This document shows, in pieces, positions 42,900 to 57,447 of a DNA stretch of 64,000 nucleotides. The stretch is from the NCBI GenBank assembly GCA_035610835.1, contig CM069445.1:80549786-80613785 (forward strand). Direction: 5' to 3'. Positions within the stretch are counted from its first letter, which is position 1, and each line of letters starts with the position of its first letter. Both the position numbers and the translations under genes were made by a program. This stretch comes from Ophiura sarsii. Taxonomy: Eukaryota > Echinodermata > Ophiuroidea > Amphilepidida > Ophiuridae. The notes beneath the pieces are model-generated. The model had not been told where the DNA came from. It ran no database searches and was given only the letters and a program-made list of their open reading frames with translations.

Positions 42900-45800
42900 G
42901 AAATTGAACACCGGTTTCTCAGGCTTCGCTTATTAATTAAAGGGTATCGACTTTTCACTGCTTAAAACCGTTTAATAATTTTGGCGCTATTACGAAATGA
43001 TGATTTATGTGCTTCTTTAATTAAAACTGAAATTCAAGTCTGAGTTTAAATTTGATCCTTACAGAGTTGGTGCTTTTTCTTAATTGGATCTTGATCAATA
43101 AAAGGAAAATCGAATCTTAAAAATTCGCATTTGTCAACCCCATAATTTGTTAAAGGCGTTGACAATCTAGCCAAGGCATCAATGTGGGAAAAAAACTACA
43201 TTATGTACACGAAACAATTTACAAAAGATTGTTACAGATATATCCCTTCAGTGTAATGCCCCTTTAAATATGTTCTATACCCTTTGATATGTACATCTTT
43301 AATCATCACTATATAGTAGATTGAAGACAGGACAAAATGAGATGTCAACATGTTGAATGGAAACAATCCGTGCAGGTGATACTGAAGACGTAATGAAAGG
43401 CTACATCCGGGAATGCTCCCCCTTATTTTTTATATAATACCAGAGATGATGACCTTTGAACTATTTCGAACGAACTTTACACTCGGAAAACCTATAATGC
43501 AGATAATTGTATAGAGAGAAAAGCCCGGATTTACCCGAGGCCAAATCCCCGACTGCGTCTTCGTGAAATATCTAGTAGCGCTTTATTTCTTGGCATGTTT
43601 GTTAAAATTTCATGAGAGTTGCAAAAAACCACCAGCTAGTCAAAGTGTAAGAATTAAGCTTGAGTCAACTGCCACTTACTTCAAAATCAACTCGAATATA
43701 TCGGATGATATAGCTTTGTAAATTTAGAAAGCAAACTTCAATTTTCCGCAGTTGTCATCAGATTTAAGCACTTTTAATGTTCAAACTGATCGGAGCTGCA
43801 AGGCGTAAACAACACGTATTTGACTAGCGGGTCACCGCTATAGGCTAATGGTACTTAAGGGTCTCGTTGAGAGCTTTATTGTCACTTAATACTTTTAATT
43901 GACCTTATTGTTGTTAACATTTGTATCTCACTGCGTAAACAACGTCTAGAGGTTCTCTTTTCATCATATACTATTTACCTTCAACTGTAATTGTAAACTC
44001 TTATGTATCCTTAATACACATTACCATTTTAAGACACTTGTATTGTATCAATATGTTCCGCAAAGAGTCTATTAAATAAAAATATACTCATAAACATTAA
44101 CTGTTATGTTATGAATGTAAACATAAACGATACTCATACACATTAAATGTATTCTTGTAATGTAAACATAAACGTTTGAGTATTAACAGGTTGTATCTGC
44201 GCTTCTGAGAATAGCTTTGATATTAAGCTAAAAGTAAATGAAAATAATCAGAGAAAGAGCTAAATATGAAGTTAACTCTAAATACCCTATGGGGGTAAAT
44301 TGGTTAAGATAGATCTTTAAATTCATATACGTTTGACAAGAAGCATATTAAGTCTAGGTAAGCAATGATAACGGATACATTAAAAGTGGGATCGCGGCAG
44401 AACTGACCATCAGTGATAACTTAAATGTATCATCAATTATACTCGTTCTAACCCTCATCAATTGTTTGAGAGTGTCCTCCATAATAGGCTTCTCGTAGGA
44501 GGAACGACATATAAAAACGTGCGGTACAATAATAACCGGGTCTCCATGGTACCTCGTTAAGATAAAAGATATCAGTATTGATTAAAGGAACGCAGTAAAT
44601 GAGATCGTGTCAGAGGCGCTCCATTCAAACTGTGTACTCACAGTGTGGTCTAATTTGGTGATGGCTGGCGGCAAATCATCAAAAACAAAAGGTTAAACAA
44701 TTGACCAGGTAGGAATAAAGCATAGATCCACTCCCCGTGTGTTATGCTAGGTTGAACGTGACACAAAAGGGGTAACAGATTTTATTACTAATTGAAAATT
44801 AAAACAAAAGGAAGCTTAATAAGTAATGATTAGGACTGCTAAAGAGTATAGGCAAGCCAGGATAGGAATGCCACTTGCTTGCAGTCAGTGGCATTGATGA
44901 TGTTTAGCTGGGCTAATGCCTGACTTGGCCAGGGTATGCATTCACTCTGTGAGTCACACGTATACACTTAGTGGGTAGCCTAAAGCCGTTTTTCAGCACC
45001 GTATATGCTATACGCCGTGTGAATAGCGTATATGGCTAGGATTCCTCACACGTAAGCTAGAGTAAGCGGATTCAGACTCAACAACGCGCGTTGCACTGAT
45101 TCAACCTAGAATTTCAACTTAAACTTCGACTTTTTGTATTATACAGGTACATTTTTCACATGTTATGCAATGATTTCGCGAAAATGATATTCAACGATTG
45201 ATGTATCTTTTCGAGGCGCGAATTAAAATATGGGTATGGACTTATATTATGCCGAAGGAGCTAGACGGTCGCCTGGTAGTTCATGCATGTTGTATGACTT
45301 CTGTTTACCCACCTACCCACAATACCAATCAAAACGTCGTGGACCCTTCAAGTCCCTATTGGCGTAGCCCCTGACCAGTATATGCCATATCGTGAGCCTC
45401 AATTTCTAGCGCACGGCACACCGTGCACATACGAAGGATTTCCTCGCAGCATTTCCCGTGGTTTTCTGCCCTACGCCGTAATGGTTTGCAAACCAAGAAG
45501 GGTTAATCTTGAGTAAAGAAATATTGAATTCAACCCTCGGCAATTTTGACCGTGTCACATCCCTCCTTCACCGCGGTAAGCCCCAAGTTTTTGAGGAGCA
45601 ATGCTGTTACGCTATTCGGCAATAGTCATAGTCGCTTTCCCAACGCCTCTCTATGTCTTATTCCCCACAGTGCCTTTTTGATCTTACGTAAAATACCATT
45701 TCTTGCCTTTTGCAGGTTTTTTAGCAGCAGGCATTGCCTTAGATTTTGAAGCGTTTTAGAAGGACTGTTTCTCGCCGCAACTACCTCACCGCCGTGTTCA

Positions 45801-47640
45801 GCATCGTCCGTAGGCAGGGTAAATCCGGTTCCGTAGGCTTGTTCGCCTTTCACGTACCCGTATTGGATTTGTGTGCAGTAGTTGCAGCAGCCATACAAAC
45901 CTCATAATCATGTCATTCCTCGCATTGGACTCAAATACATGGCAGGTAAGCTTAGAATGAGTATTTTCATCATATTGTTTCTGAAAATGAGTAGTCTAAT
46001 GAATTTGTCATGCATGCATGCAAGCGATATCGTTAGTGTTACGTGTAGCATACCGCATATCGCACACGTCGCATATCACCGAACGGCTGATAAGACAGAT
46101 GATCGGTTAAGTGGCATACTGCCATATGATATGCTGCTACTACCTAGCTGCTCACCTAATACGCGTGCAAGAATACCGCGCCAAACAGTTTCATACAATT
46201 AGTGGCAATCGACGCGATATCTTGTCGCTCATCTTTCGCCGTCAAACTATTCAAGATTCCGTTTTCATTAAACAAACAAAAACTTGGAATCTGATGAACC
46301 GCCACGCTTTTAGCTGCATATTTCTCGGATCTCATAGCATTTTCTCCCCGTTATGATAATCTCTGTTACTATTTTGAACATGTTGTAATCGTACAAACAT
46401 TGCTCGCTTTCCCCCCTACATGTTTAAAGGTCATCGTAGCCGTGGCTGACCAGCCAATTTCCGGCATTCATTTTGTCTTTTTTAAATTCTATTGTAATTC
46501 TATGCAAGTCTCTTATAAAAGCTGAAACAAAAAGGTCAATGATTGATAACAAAAAGTTTGATTTGGAATAAAAACAAGGCGTATTAAGCGTGGCCATTGT
46601 ACCGCGCCTCACACTCGATAGCCTTATCATAATAACAGACCCTATTTGCAATTAATTTCTTAATTTAACTTATTCCATTTGCCTATCCGTCTTTAGAAAA
46701 CGCTTGAGTGGGCTGTTATATAGCATGAAAACCAACCGTTTGTCCAAACTAAGTTAAGGAGAAAATTATATTGAGGTTTTGCGTTTGTAAATAGGGGTTT
46801 GGTAAATTAGTATACTGTTTTAAGTAATTGACCGGTTTTTAAATATAAGTGGTACTAATTGGTTATCACAGTAAACGCTGAATTCAAAATTCCGATATTA
46901 AACAGTGCAGTTGATTTATTCGAAATTAAAGACAGTTGAAGACAGTTAATATTAATCCAGTCGGTTTCACCTGTCGCTGTCAAGTATATGTGATAGGATA
47001 TTATAGGGAATTCACGGAAAGATAGTTAAGAGTGGTAGAGTTACAATCCAAAACAAAATCACTAAATTTGATGCCTAATACCCACTCAAGATATATGAAA
47101 AATGAATGCGATACAAGAAGCTCTGACAATCCCGAGAAAAGAGCGCGAATTGATTTTGGGATTTATTACGGTTTTATTGCTGTCGTGCCACGATTTTAGT
47201 GAAGTAGGATGCCATAATATTGGACCGTTTACATAATGTTATAGGTTTACACACGTGGGTTGACTTGCAAATATATCGCGCGAAAGAAAATAACACGTTT
47301 TTCTCACACGGGAATTACCGTCGTCTGCGTAAAAGTCATCATTTTGTTAAATTTGTGTTGTTGTTTGATTATAGAATGCAGACAATGAACCGTAGTGTTA
47401 AACTCAAAATAGTATCGTTGATTAATCACCTGTAGTACAATTTAATTCTGGTAACAGCGTGTTTAAAATGAAACGCACCATCAATGCTTTCATAATCAAA
47501 CATTTTGATATGAAACTGCTTATAAACATTCACCATATAAGTGTATCCAAACGATATCAACAAATCGAATTGTCTTTAACTTGATTGGTCAGTCTCAGAG
47601 ACACATGTCAAGGGTCAATGACAGTGTCACGTGAAGTGTA
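42900..47640. other. No supported gene; GC-richer frame near 45.7 kb
   Basis: Long unique stretch. At 45894-45626 (minus) DNA of higher GC has an open frame with GTGFTLPTDDAEHGGEVVAA and LRQCLLLKNLQKARNGILRK, but no ATG in frame and no recognised domain; it might be an old transposon protein fragment. Near 44990-45040, CGTATATGCTAT and ATAGCGTATATGG are inverted. A twofold repeat of ATGTAAACATAAACG with ACTCATA occurs at about 44090-44170. Nothing else was seen. Confidence 0.4.
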
Positions 47641-47659
47641 AAGGAAGTTGTATAGTTGA

Positions 47660-49505
47660 TATGTATTCAGGTCAATGACATGTATGCATATATAAATAGC
47701 TATTCCATACCAACTACACTGGCATGTATTATGACCTTCAGCACCTAGTGTGATCTAGTCAATGACATGTATGCATATATCAATAGCTATAACATACCAA
47801 CTACACTTGGCCTGTATTATGACCTTCAGCACCTAGTGTGACCATGTCAATCACATGTATGCATCTATCAATAGCTATTACATACCAACTACACTTGGCC
47901 TGTATTATGACCTTCAGCAACTAGTGTGACCATGTCAATCACATGTATGCATATATCAATAGCTATTACATACCAACTACACTTGGCCTGTATTATGACC
48001 TTCAGCACCTATTGTGACCATGTCAATGACATGTATGCATTATAGCTGTTACATACCAACTACACTTGGCCTGTATTATGACCTTCAGCACCTAGTGTGA
48101 CCATGTCAATCACATGTATGCATATATATACCAACTACACTTGGCCTGTATTATGACCTTCAGCACCTATTGTGACCATGTCAATCACATGTATGCATAT
48201 AACAATAGCTATTCCATACCAACTACACTTGGCCTGTATTATGACCTTCAGCACCTATTGTGACCATGTCAATCACATGTATGTATATATCAATAGCTAT
48301 TCCATACCAACTACACTTGGCCTGTATTATGACCTTCAGCACCTAGTGTGACCATGTCAATCACATGTATGTATATATCAATAGCTATTCCATACCAACT
48401 ACACTTGGCCTGTATTATGACCTTTAGCAACTTGTGTGACCATGTCAATGACATGTATGCATATAACAATAGCTATTACATACCAACTACACTTGGCCTG
48501 TATTATGACCTTCAGCAACTAGTGTGACCATGTCAATCACATGTATGTATATATCAATAGCTATTCCGTACCAACTACACTTGGCCTGTATTATGACCTT
48601 CAGCACCTAGTGTGACCATGTCAATCACATGTATGTATATATCAATAGCTATTCCATACCAACTACACATGGCCTGTATTATGACCTTCAGCAACTAGTG
48701 TGACCATGTCAATCACATGTATGTATATATCAATAGCTATTCCATACCAACTACACATGGCCTGTATTATGACCTTCAGCAACTAGTGTGACCATGTCAA
48801 TCACATGTATGTATATATCAATAGCTATTCCATACCAACTACACTTGGCCTGTATTATGACCTTCAGCAACTAGTGTGACCATGTCAATCACATGTATGT
48901 ATATATCAATAGCTATTCCATACCAACTACACTTGGCCTGTATTATGACCTTCAGCAACTAGTGTGACCATGTCAATCACATGTATGTATATATCAATAG
49001 CTATTCCATACCAACTACACTTGGCCTGTATTATGACCTTCAGCAACTAGTGTGACCATGTCAATCACATGTATGTATATATCAATAGCTATTCCATACC
49101 AACTACACTTGGCCTGTATTATGACCTTCAGCAACTAGTGTGACCATGTCAATCACATGTATGTATATATCAATAGCTATTCCATACCAACTACACTTGG
49201 CCTGTATTATGACCTTCAGCAACTAGTGTGACCATGTCAATCACATGTATGCATATATCAATAGCTATTCCATACCAACTACACATGGCCTGTATTATGA
49301 CCTTCAGCAACTAGTGTGACCATGTCAATCACATTATGTATATATCAATAGCTATTACATACCAACTACACTTGGCCTGTATTATGACCGTCAGCACCTA
49401 GTGTGACCATGTCAATCACATGAATGCAGATATCAATAGCTATTACATACCAACTTCACTTGGCCTGTATTATGACCGTCAGCACCTAGTGTGACCTAGT
49501 TAATG
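47660..49505. repeat. 88-bp tandem array, about 21 copies
   Basis: Unit: CATGTCAATCACATGTATG, TATATATCAATAGCTATTCC, ATACCAACTACACTTGGCC, TGTATTATGACCTTCAGCAA, CTAGTGTGAC. Units at 48540-49250 are almost identical, while the first and last few differ (GATCTAGTC, lost CATATATCAATAG blocks, ACCGTCAGCACC). That homogenised centre with worn edges is what unequal exchange produces. No coding frame. Confidence 0.95.
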
Positions 49506-49509
49506 GCGC

Positions 49510-52500
49510 TTGATCTAACTAATTAATGTGTATCCATATGTAATTTTTTGTCGTTAAATTATATCACCACGATAATTGTGTGTCATCAAAGAATATGTGA
49601 TGATGACAATTGTAGTTAATTAGTGGTATTTGGAAAATTACTCAATATTTCATCTCTCATTAGAATTAGAAATTTAATTGCACTTTTTGAATTAACATTA
49701 TCATGCACGCACAATTTAATGTTCTACCAGATCAATATGTTAATAACATTCTAAAAAGAGATTGTTTAGATACTTTAAAGTGGTAACCTGTACGATTCAT
49801 GATTTAACCTGCTCTTGGTTCGAAGTATTTCATGTTATGTGAATACAAGACTCACGCGTCTTAATCACAATCAAATGAGCATGCACTTGCAGCCTAATTG
49901 AACGAAAGGTCCAATAATAATATTACAAAACAATGGAAACACCTGAAGAAATATCTGACATACTTAACAGGTGTCCCAGGTGTTTCGTTGCTCCAAGCGC
50001 ACAATTAGAGACAAATGACCTAAAACAATACGCTCAATGTTATCTAGACCAACTTACTGGATGTTGTGATAAATTACAACACCAAGTTTAACAACAGCGA
50101 AATGGGGATAGCGGATGGATTATGATTGAGGTCCTCTTATATATAAAATTTCATAAATTGATGGATTATCTTAATGTCATTCTTTAAGCGCTGTTTCAGG
50201 ATGCAACATTGTTGATATGGGCTTATTTTGAGGCATAAAACAAAGTGGAACTAACCAGGTGCATATGTAGCCAAGCCATAAAATAATGTGACACTTGTGA
50301 TAGTTGTAATATCTTGTAGTTTAATCGAAGACCTAGGTGGGAATTGATATTTATTTTGAATTACTTATAATTATTAGGGTAATCATAATTATTTAAATGT
50401 TTTTGGATATGTAAAAATGTCTTAATCATAATCATGTTATTGATGACAAGTAACCTTATTTGGAAAATAAAACTCTTCTACCGCACAAATGTTAATAATA
50501 ATGTAACCATAACATGCTCACATACGTGTGACTCTGGGTAACTACAAACATACCTATACGATCATCAGAATACAATGTATGTATAACTACAAACAAATAT
50601 AATACAGCTTATAACAATGACGTGGAATTCGTGTTGATTTTTGATCTTAATCAACCAATTTGTGTCTCCAAATTATTCATGTTTTTCTTGTTTCCCACCA
50701 TAATCACATGTGTCAAGTAATAATTCAGTTGTAACAAGTTTTCTTAGTATAGCATCACCTGAACACAGCATGGTAATAATGATGTAAGGCAATGCCAAAA
50801 TTATGAGGTATCTCACCTGGGCTTTAGAATGGGACATTCACCACAAAATGTACCTTGTATTTGAGGCATGAGAACAAGAAACAAACGGTAGCTGACACCA
50901 CCATTGTGAAAGCCTACAGTACGCCACCTATCGCTTCGGGGCACTATGTGTCATGGTAGTAGTTTAGCAGACGATCGACTATTTCAGTGTGTAGTTAATG
51001 AGATATTATTATGAAAAATGTGTACTTTGGTCTAATATCATCGGGTAGATTTGCTCCAAATTGTAGGGATTTTTTTTCCAATAAATGGTATAGTATCACA
51101 CTTAGTTAACACATTCAATTGAGCAAATCTAGAGTATAGAGCCACGCAGTTTTATTATACATAATAGTTTGTTACTCTGAGTTCAGCCTGACGGTAGCGA
51201 TAAAATGCTTAGCTAGCTCTCTGCATCGATTGCGATCTTCATGTTACCCTATTTCACGTCACATTTTGTTCACGGGTGTTTCCTGGTACAAAATTGTTAT
51301 TCTTCACAGTTCATCGCGACATTAAATCGAGCTTAAAAGTTGAAATAACCGGTTCCTGCCACCCAAAGTCGCTTCTAGAACCACTCCTTAAAAAGTAGAA
51401 AGCAATAGATGTTATAGCAAGTTGTAAATGATCTAAGAACTTTAACAGAGCATTGCACGCTGTGTGCATGGTGTGAGAGTGCTTGCCGAGAAAAAGGGTG
51501 AATTGGGAGTGAAGTCAGCAGCTTGGGGTCACTGGCCATGTTGCTTAATCTAGCGTTTAATATCTTCAATCCAATCACCAAATAAAGTTCCAAAATTAGC
51601 ATTATGTGAAAATAAAAAATAACAGGCTAATCCTGGTCCGATTTAGAAAGTAGCGTGGCGGGTGCATGTAAAGAAAGCTTAACACTCTTGTTTTCATTCA
51701 AGTTCATTCATTCATTCCCCCTTCTATACCGTGGAAAGACTTTGTTTAACACATTCAATGGTGTAGTTCATATACATTAGAAAACGGATGTTTCCTCTCA
51801 GTAGGTAGAGGTTGGTATAAAACCCAGGCCAGATAAAAAATATGGTAGAGTAAAAAAAGAGTTGATTTGAATGGCGCACGGCACAAAGCGATTGACTGAT
51901 CAACAGGTAAAAAGGAGACCAATGACCGGTAAAGGTGTCGAGTTTACTACTAATAAGTGCATAAGTTTCACTTTAGCCTAAGTTACTGATGTTATCGCGT
52001 CAATGCCCAATGCTAGCTTACCCTGGGGGTTACAATTTAAATGTTCACACAACTAATGCATATATACCACACTTATGAATGCATTTCAATCAATTGAATT
52101 TAATTAATATATGTGTTGATTGTGTTTCAGAGAGAAACAACGGTTTATTTTATAACTTTTCTTCAAGAAAGAATCTGAGTAAACTAATGATGTTATTGTT
52201 GACGTGAGAACACAATTTCGAGTGCACTTAGTGCTACTTTTTTCTTATTATGTCTAATTTCTATTGTAAAGCCTTGCCTTTTATTTTACTTGAAGTTGAT
52301 GCCCTTTATGTGAATTATGTGGACATTAAAAACCATTCCTGTTTGATCTCATACACGTGTAATCTTGTTGACTTTTTCATCATCATGAACATGTTCATGT
52401 TAGGGATGGTGCCTAAAACAAGCTGCCTATAATAGCTAATGACCGTCCATTGGTTATTTGATTGAACCAGTGGTTGTCGACCGGTTACCATTGTTCAGAA

Positions 52501-52680
52501 CTGTAAATTACCAGTGAACCTACACGACAGGCAAATGATAGGAATACATAGAGCCGGCAAGCTATAATATTATGAATAATATGGTAGATGCCAAAACGTC
52601 ATCAGAAAGCAGCATATGACGATGATACGGCTACCTACAATCTCGGCCAATATTGTTTGAACACGTTTATACGTGTTTTT
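49510..52680. other. No gene recognised
   Basis: AT-rich DNA without arrays or elements that I could identify. ORFs at 51375-51602 and 52250-52432 are short and have no recognised motif. Confidence 0.4.
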
Positions 52681-52683
52681 AGA

Positions 52684-52774
52684 AACTCCCCCTCTCCCCC
52701 TGGATCAATGTTGAAACGTGATTTTTGAGTTACGGGATACTGGGAGGGGTCAACATTGTCCAGTGGGGTGGGGG
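52684..52774. repeat. Short inverted repeat, G/C-skewed arms
   Basis: AACTCCCCCTCTCCCCCTGG then ATCAATGTTGA on the left are inverted against TCAACATTGTCCAGTGGGGT then GGGGGAGTT on the right, arms of about 30 bp. It may be a very small MITE or a hairpin-forming site; the flanks give no clear target duplication. Confidence 0.6.
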
Positions 52775-53022
52775 AGTTATTCATGTTGAGGAAAGGCTTC
52801 AAGCTTTGCGTCAAATACAGCAATGTTTCGATAGTGTACATTTATCGCAAACAGGAAAGCATGAAAGCGTAATTACATAGATGTTATAGGCGCGATTGTA
52901 GATCCTCTGCTGTGTATAGAATGCTCATTGAATGTCGTTATAGTTCCACACAACCCGTTATTTTGGTTATTTTATTACCGTCACTTTGAAATTTATCATT
53001 GTTAATGTTTTGAGCTCTTACA

Positions 53023-53239
53023 CATCAATCCAACCAGCCAAGTCATGAGAGGTTGACGTCCACCATATCGGTGGTGCATCCCGACTGTATCAAAGATTAA
53101 GGTTTTGTATCGATAGAATATTCAGTATGAATACAATGAGATATCACACCAATACAAAACCTTAATCTTTGATACAGTCGGGATGCACCTCAGATATGGT
53201 GGACTTCAACCTCTCATTACTTGGCTGGTTGGATTGATG
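53023..53239. mobile_element. 217-bp hairpin element with about 91-bp arms
   Basis: CATCAATCCAACCAGCCAAG at the left edge and its inverse at the right edge continue as nearly perfect arms through GTCCACCATATC, GGTGCATCCCGACTGTATC and AAAGATTAAGGTTTTGTAT, with a short AT-rich centre. It has only a handful of mismatches, mostly around GGTGG/TGAGG. No frame. Foldback MITE is the simplest reading; transcribed, it would be a long hairpin. Confidence 0.85.
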
Positions 53240-54734
53240 AATAAGAAAACGAGTCATTCAAAATGATACAAATAATCACGATGATGGCAGTTAAGTTGCC
53301 ATTACTAACTACCGACGGTGCAGCTAGGTGTGTTTTATCTGTTTATGGTAGTTTTCTGATGAATCTGAGACACACAACGCCTAAGAGGACGCTCATTATC
53401 ACGACATTTGTTATGAGGGTTCTAAAATGAAAAGAATCCCCTATCATTTCGAAGAACCTCCTTATTAATTATTTATTATGCTTAAAATAAACAAAAAAAG
53501 AAAATTTAACATAATTTTAGTACGTTAAGTACGTGTATATATGCAATTTTCATTTGATGTCAGATGACAGATGTAATGCAGGCAATTCCCTGTTCAGCAT
53601 CTTTGCACACTGAACATGCTGAACGACGATGCAGTAACAGGTTGTTTAGTTAGGTGTAGAGCATAACCAGTAGCGTTCTCTTCTACTACTGTGTATTGGG
53701 CGCAAAAACGCAATTGACAAATGAAAGATTCAAAAGGATCATGCCTCATAATATTTGCCTTTTGACATATCATTTTATGGATGTAAATCATCTACAGTGA
53801 TGATTACTACTACTAGCGGGAAACCAGTCTCGACAGACAGAATACGGTATTTATAGGTTCACAGGCTATTTAACTGCAGGTAAAATACCAGATTTTCCAT
53901 GTCGAATACATTCTTTTCTCGGTCGACTTAAACCCGTGGCCTTACTACGGGGCATGCAACCCCTACCTGGATTTGTACCCGGGCCAGACCATGCCGCCGT
54001 AAGCCAACTGCCCCATTGCAGCATTGTGGCAGATCAGGGAAATACCTGATTTATAATGATGCCAAAGGCGAGTTGAGACGTTTGCTTCTTGCATGCATGA
54101 TATGTCACAACCGTCGCGGCATCCAGAAGTATATATAAGCGATTTAAGAACGGGTCGTCTTTGAATGTGGAGATATTGCACGATTTTCTTACCCCTTTTA
54201 ATCTCCGACTCAGGAGCAGCACAAATATAACATATGCGATTTCACGATGAACATGATGAATGCTCCTATGTATGATTATGTTGAAATGTTTTCCCCGTTC
54301 ATTTTCATTCTTTTTATACAACCTCGATTTCCGATAGTGATTGCGTTAAAGTAAAGAGCAATTTCAATTTTATTTACGATTAATAGATGCATCTAGAAGG
54401 TTAACACAGTATTTGTAATTGAGCGGAAAAATCATCAAGGGAAATGGGTCTCTCGTACACTGCAGTATTAGTACTCTCTCCATGTAATCAGTGGCCAATC
54501 TTGTTACGGGAAGCGCCGTGGTGTGAAAATGAATGATCAGCGAGTTAGAGAACTATGAAAGAGTCCAAATCAGATTTATTCCCTAGACAAAATTAGAGTT
54601 CAACAAACGACATTTTGTGTTTATGGCGTAAATTTGTATCTAGCTTTCTCATCGCCCGACGAATTTAAGCATTGTACCAGTATTGTTGTGTTTAATCTAC
54701 CATGTTTGATGGGTGCGACAGACAAGATGACCTG

Positions 54735-54749
54735 TTTTTGGCGCGAAAA
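54735..54749. promoter_or_regulatory. Palindromic E2F-type site
   Basis: TTTTTGGCGCGAAAA contains the symmetrical E2F consensus TTTTGGCGCGAAAA. A very similar site occurs at 17488. There is no coding exon next to it. Confidence 0.3.
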
Positions 54750-56674
54750 TTACGCCTAGTGGGAGGATGAAAAATACAATTACGACGTAGAATATCGACA
54801 AAATATATCTTATCTTTCTTTCACCCTTCGGTCTGTAAGATTATCCTCAACATGGTCTGAGATTTTTACTACTAATTTGTATCCTGACGCTCTTCTAGCA
54901 AGTTTGATATCTAAACTTCAGAAAGTGATACGCGCGGATTTTTAAAACGTGAAGTGAAAGCTTGCAGACGATGAGGATGAGTGATGCGATAAAGCGCGGG
55001 AATTTGGGATGATTTATGTATGTTGTAAACTTTTTAGAGGGATCGCTATAATTGGTCTGTCGGGTGACAAACGAGTATATGCAGATAGAGATGACACACA
55101 TTACAATTATAAGAAACATAAAAATATTTGCACAGCGGCCTTTCACACATACTATTCAACAAAAAGAACCACACCTCTTCATACACCCGTCCCATTCACC
55201 CCTACCTATCCATATCTCACATACCATCTCATGAATCTCGCCGTATATGCGTACAAACTGCTTTCTGCATGAGCCACTGATGCAAGCAATTTGTCAAAAA
55301 GACGTCCAATCTTTCTCTCGCCATCAATTTACGAGAATAAAAAAAATGTCAAAGCTATCGAGCAATAATTTCCCTGATGTCCTGTTTTGCGCTTCGTTGA
55401 GTATTTGGTACCCGTTGGGATTCTTACATTTTTGCCCGATAATATCACGATCTGAATTACAATATTGGCTGAATAAGCTTGGAAAGAAAATTCTGTCTTG
55501 TTTTAACGTGTTCAATTTCACAATTATTTGTTTTTGGACTCAATTGCATCTAATTTCACGTCTGGTTATTCGTTACTTTTTCCAATCCATCATGTTAGAT
55601 GTACAGTTATCTTTGTTTGATAGTCCTCATGTCAAAATCATCCGGGTAAACCCATGTGTTTAGTTTCATAATTTATGGCTAAGGCGGGAAGGTAGTCATA
55701 CGGTTGGCAACCAAATCTGCATATTTATTCTACAGCCAGCCATTGTTATGTCCTCAATATCGTTTTAAATATGACAGTGCCAATGTTGTATAACGTCTTG
55801 ACCCAACCCTCCTGTAGGCTAAACCGATGTATCACCCAAAGGGAAAGCAGTCGTGTTTCTTAGCCCTTCCGTGCATCCTTGCAAAGCCTTCAGGGTTGGG
55901 GACATCGTCTGCTTTATGCCAGCTAGTCTGAAAGCTCTCACGCGGCCGTTGAATAAAGAGTTCTGTTGACCAGTTATCTCCCACTCATAGTGTGATAATT
56001 TCATCATGACCATAAATATTATACATATCCTTAGGCGTGTGTTATTGTTGGTCATATAGCTCTTTGATAAATGCGGCGAGTATGTCATTATCCATAAATG
56101 ACATACCATAATTACGGATTTCGTCTTTGCTGACTCATCCTCAATGATTTTTAAAGAAAAGAACCCGAATAACATTGAAAAAAAGAGTCATAATTATGTG
56201 TTGATTAATTCTGCTGATACGATTTCATCAAGACAAAAACACATATTATTGCATTTATAAAATTGTCACAAACTTTCAAAATGTATCATCTAATTAACAA
56301 TTACCAGATTACGTATGATATTTCTTCAACAAGGAACACGTCGCTAAAATGAGGTCTTGACTTTCTACGTCGATATCGACCGTTTGTCCTGTATTCATAT
56401 TGCATAATCCCGAGGCTCTTTCACTTATATTTAATCTTTTGACACCACATATAAAATGTACCCCGAAACCATATTTAAGAAAAAGACTGTACATTATATT
56501 GCGGAATTCTTGTACATGTACATGTATATGTCATATGTTCATGTCCACGGAATGACCAAGTCTTTGTAAAACGGTACTACAATGTTCTCAGTGCAATTGG
56601 CACGACCCCGTAAACAACTTCACTCATAACGCCTGTTATAATAGACGGTATACCCAGTGATTGAGAGTTATTTT

Positions 56675-56740
56675 CAATGACGTAATTCAATATGGCCGCG
56701 TCCACTGGAAGCTGACGTGGTCACGTGTACACTAAATTTA
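56675..56740. promoter_or_regulatory. CRE, E-box and YY1-like motif group
   Basis: AATGACGTAATTC (CRE/ATF-like), CAATATGGCCGCG (YY1-like) and TGACGTGGTCACGTGTAC (with GTCACGTG E-box) lie within 70 bp. This is promoter-like and CpG-containing in an AT-rich setting. No gene is visible on either side. Confidence 0.3.
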
Positions 56741-57447
56741 CTCGAGAACAAAATCGCGGAAATGCTGACTGATAGAAGTGAAATCAGCAAAGTTTGACCA
56801 CCTGTGACCATATTATTGATTCGATAGTCATTTTAAATAACTTGGCTTTATTAAATGATAAGATCCTATAGCTCATCAGTCTCACAAACACGTTGTATAC
56901 CGGTGATGATGGCGATATATGTTTAGTATATTATAACATGATCATTAATATTGTTAAACACACTTGGGCTGTTTAGCATTTTAGCGTGCATTTATTATAA
57001 AGCATTTTGGTAAGCGCCATCTTGTTAAAATAGTTCATATTATGTTCACAAACCTTACAATTTGAATACCTACAACTACCATAAACTGTCGAAAAATGCC
57101 ATAATGTGCCTTCATATTAACTTTTTTTTCTACACGATCTAATGGTCTAATGGTATTTTGGAGGAAATTTTGAACAAAATACCCAGGATAATTTCTCTTT
57201 GAAAGCAAGTGTTATATAATGATTAAAATAGAAGATTTTCAATAGGACGACTGAAATAACATGCCAACAAAACAGCATTTTAGGGAAACGACCCTTATGC
57301 ATTACTACTTTGCTATAGGTAACTGTATACATCTTAATTAAGACCTGAAGACCGATGGAATAGTTTAGTGGGCAACCCCACTCAAGATCAGAAAGTATGG
57401 CCGCCTAGCTTCAACCACTTCTGGCATAGTTGAGCTTTTGTGATCAG

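Larger units (their letters stand above)
53245..57445. other. No supported gene; two motif clusters
   Basis: Several frames of 60-138 codons occur (for example 55247-55663 plus, 55819-56175 minus), with compositions typical of AT-rich non-coding DNA. An E2F-type site lies at 54735 and an E-box/CRE group at 56.7 kb (separate entries). Confidence 0.4.

Noticed and set aside
45626..45894. 90-codon minus-strand frame, GC-rich
   Set aside because: No ATG and no recognised domain. It may be a transposon relic, but the evidence is too thin for a feature.
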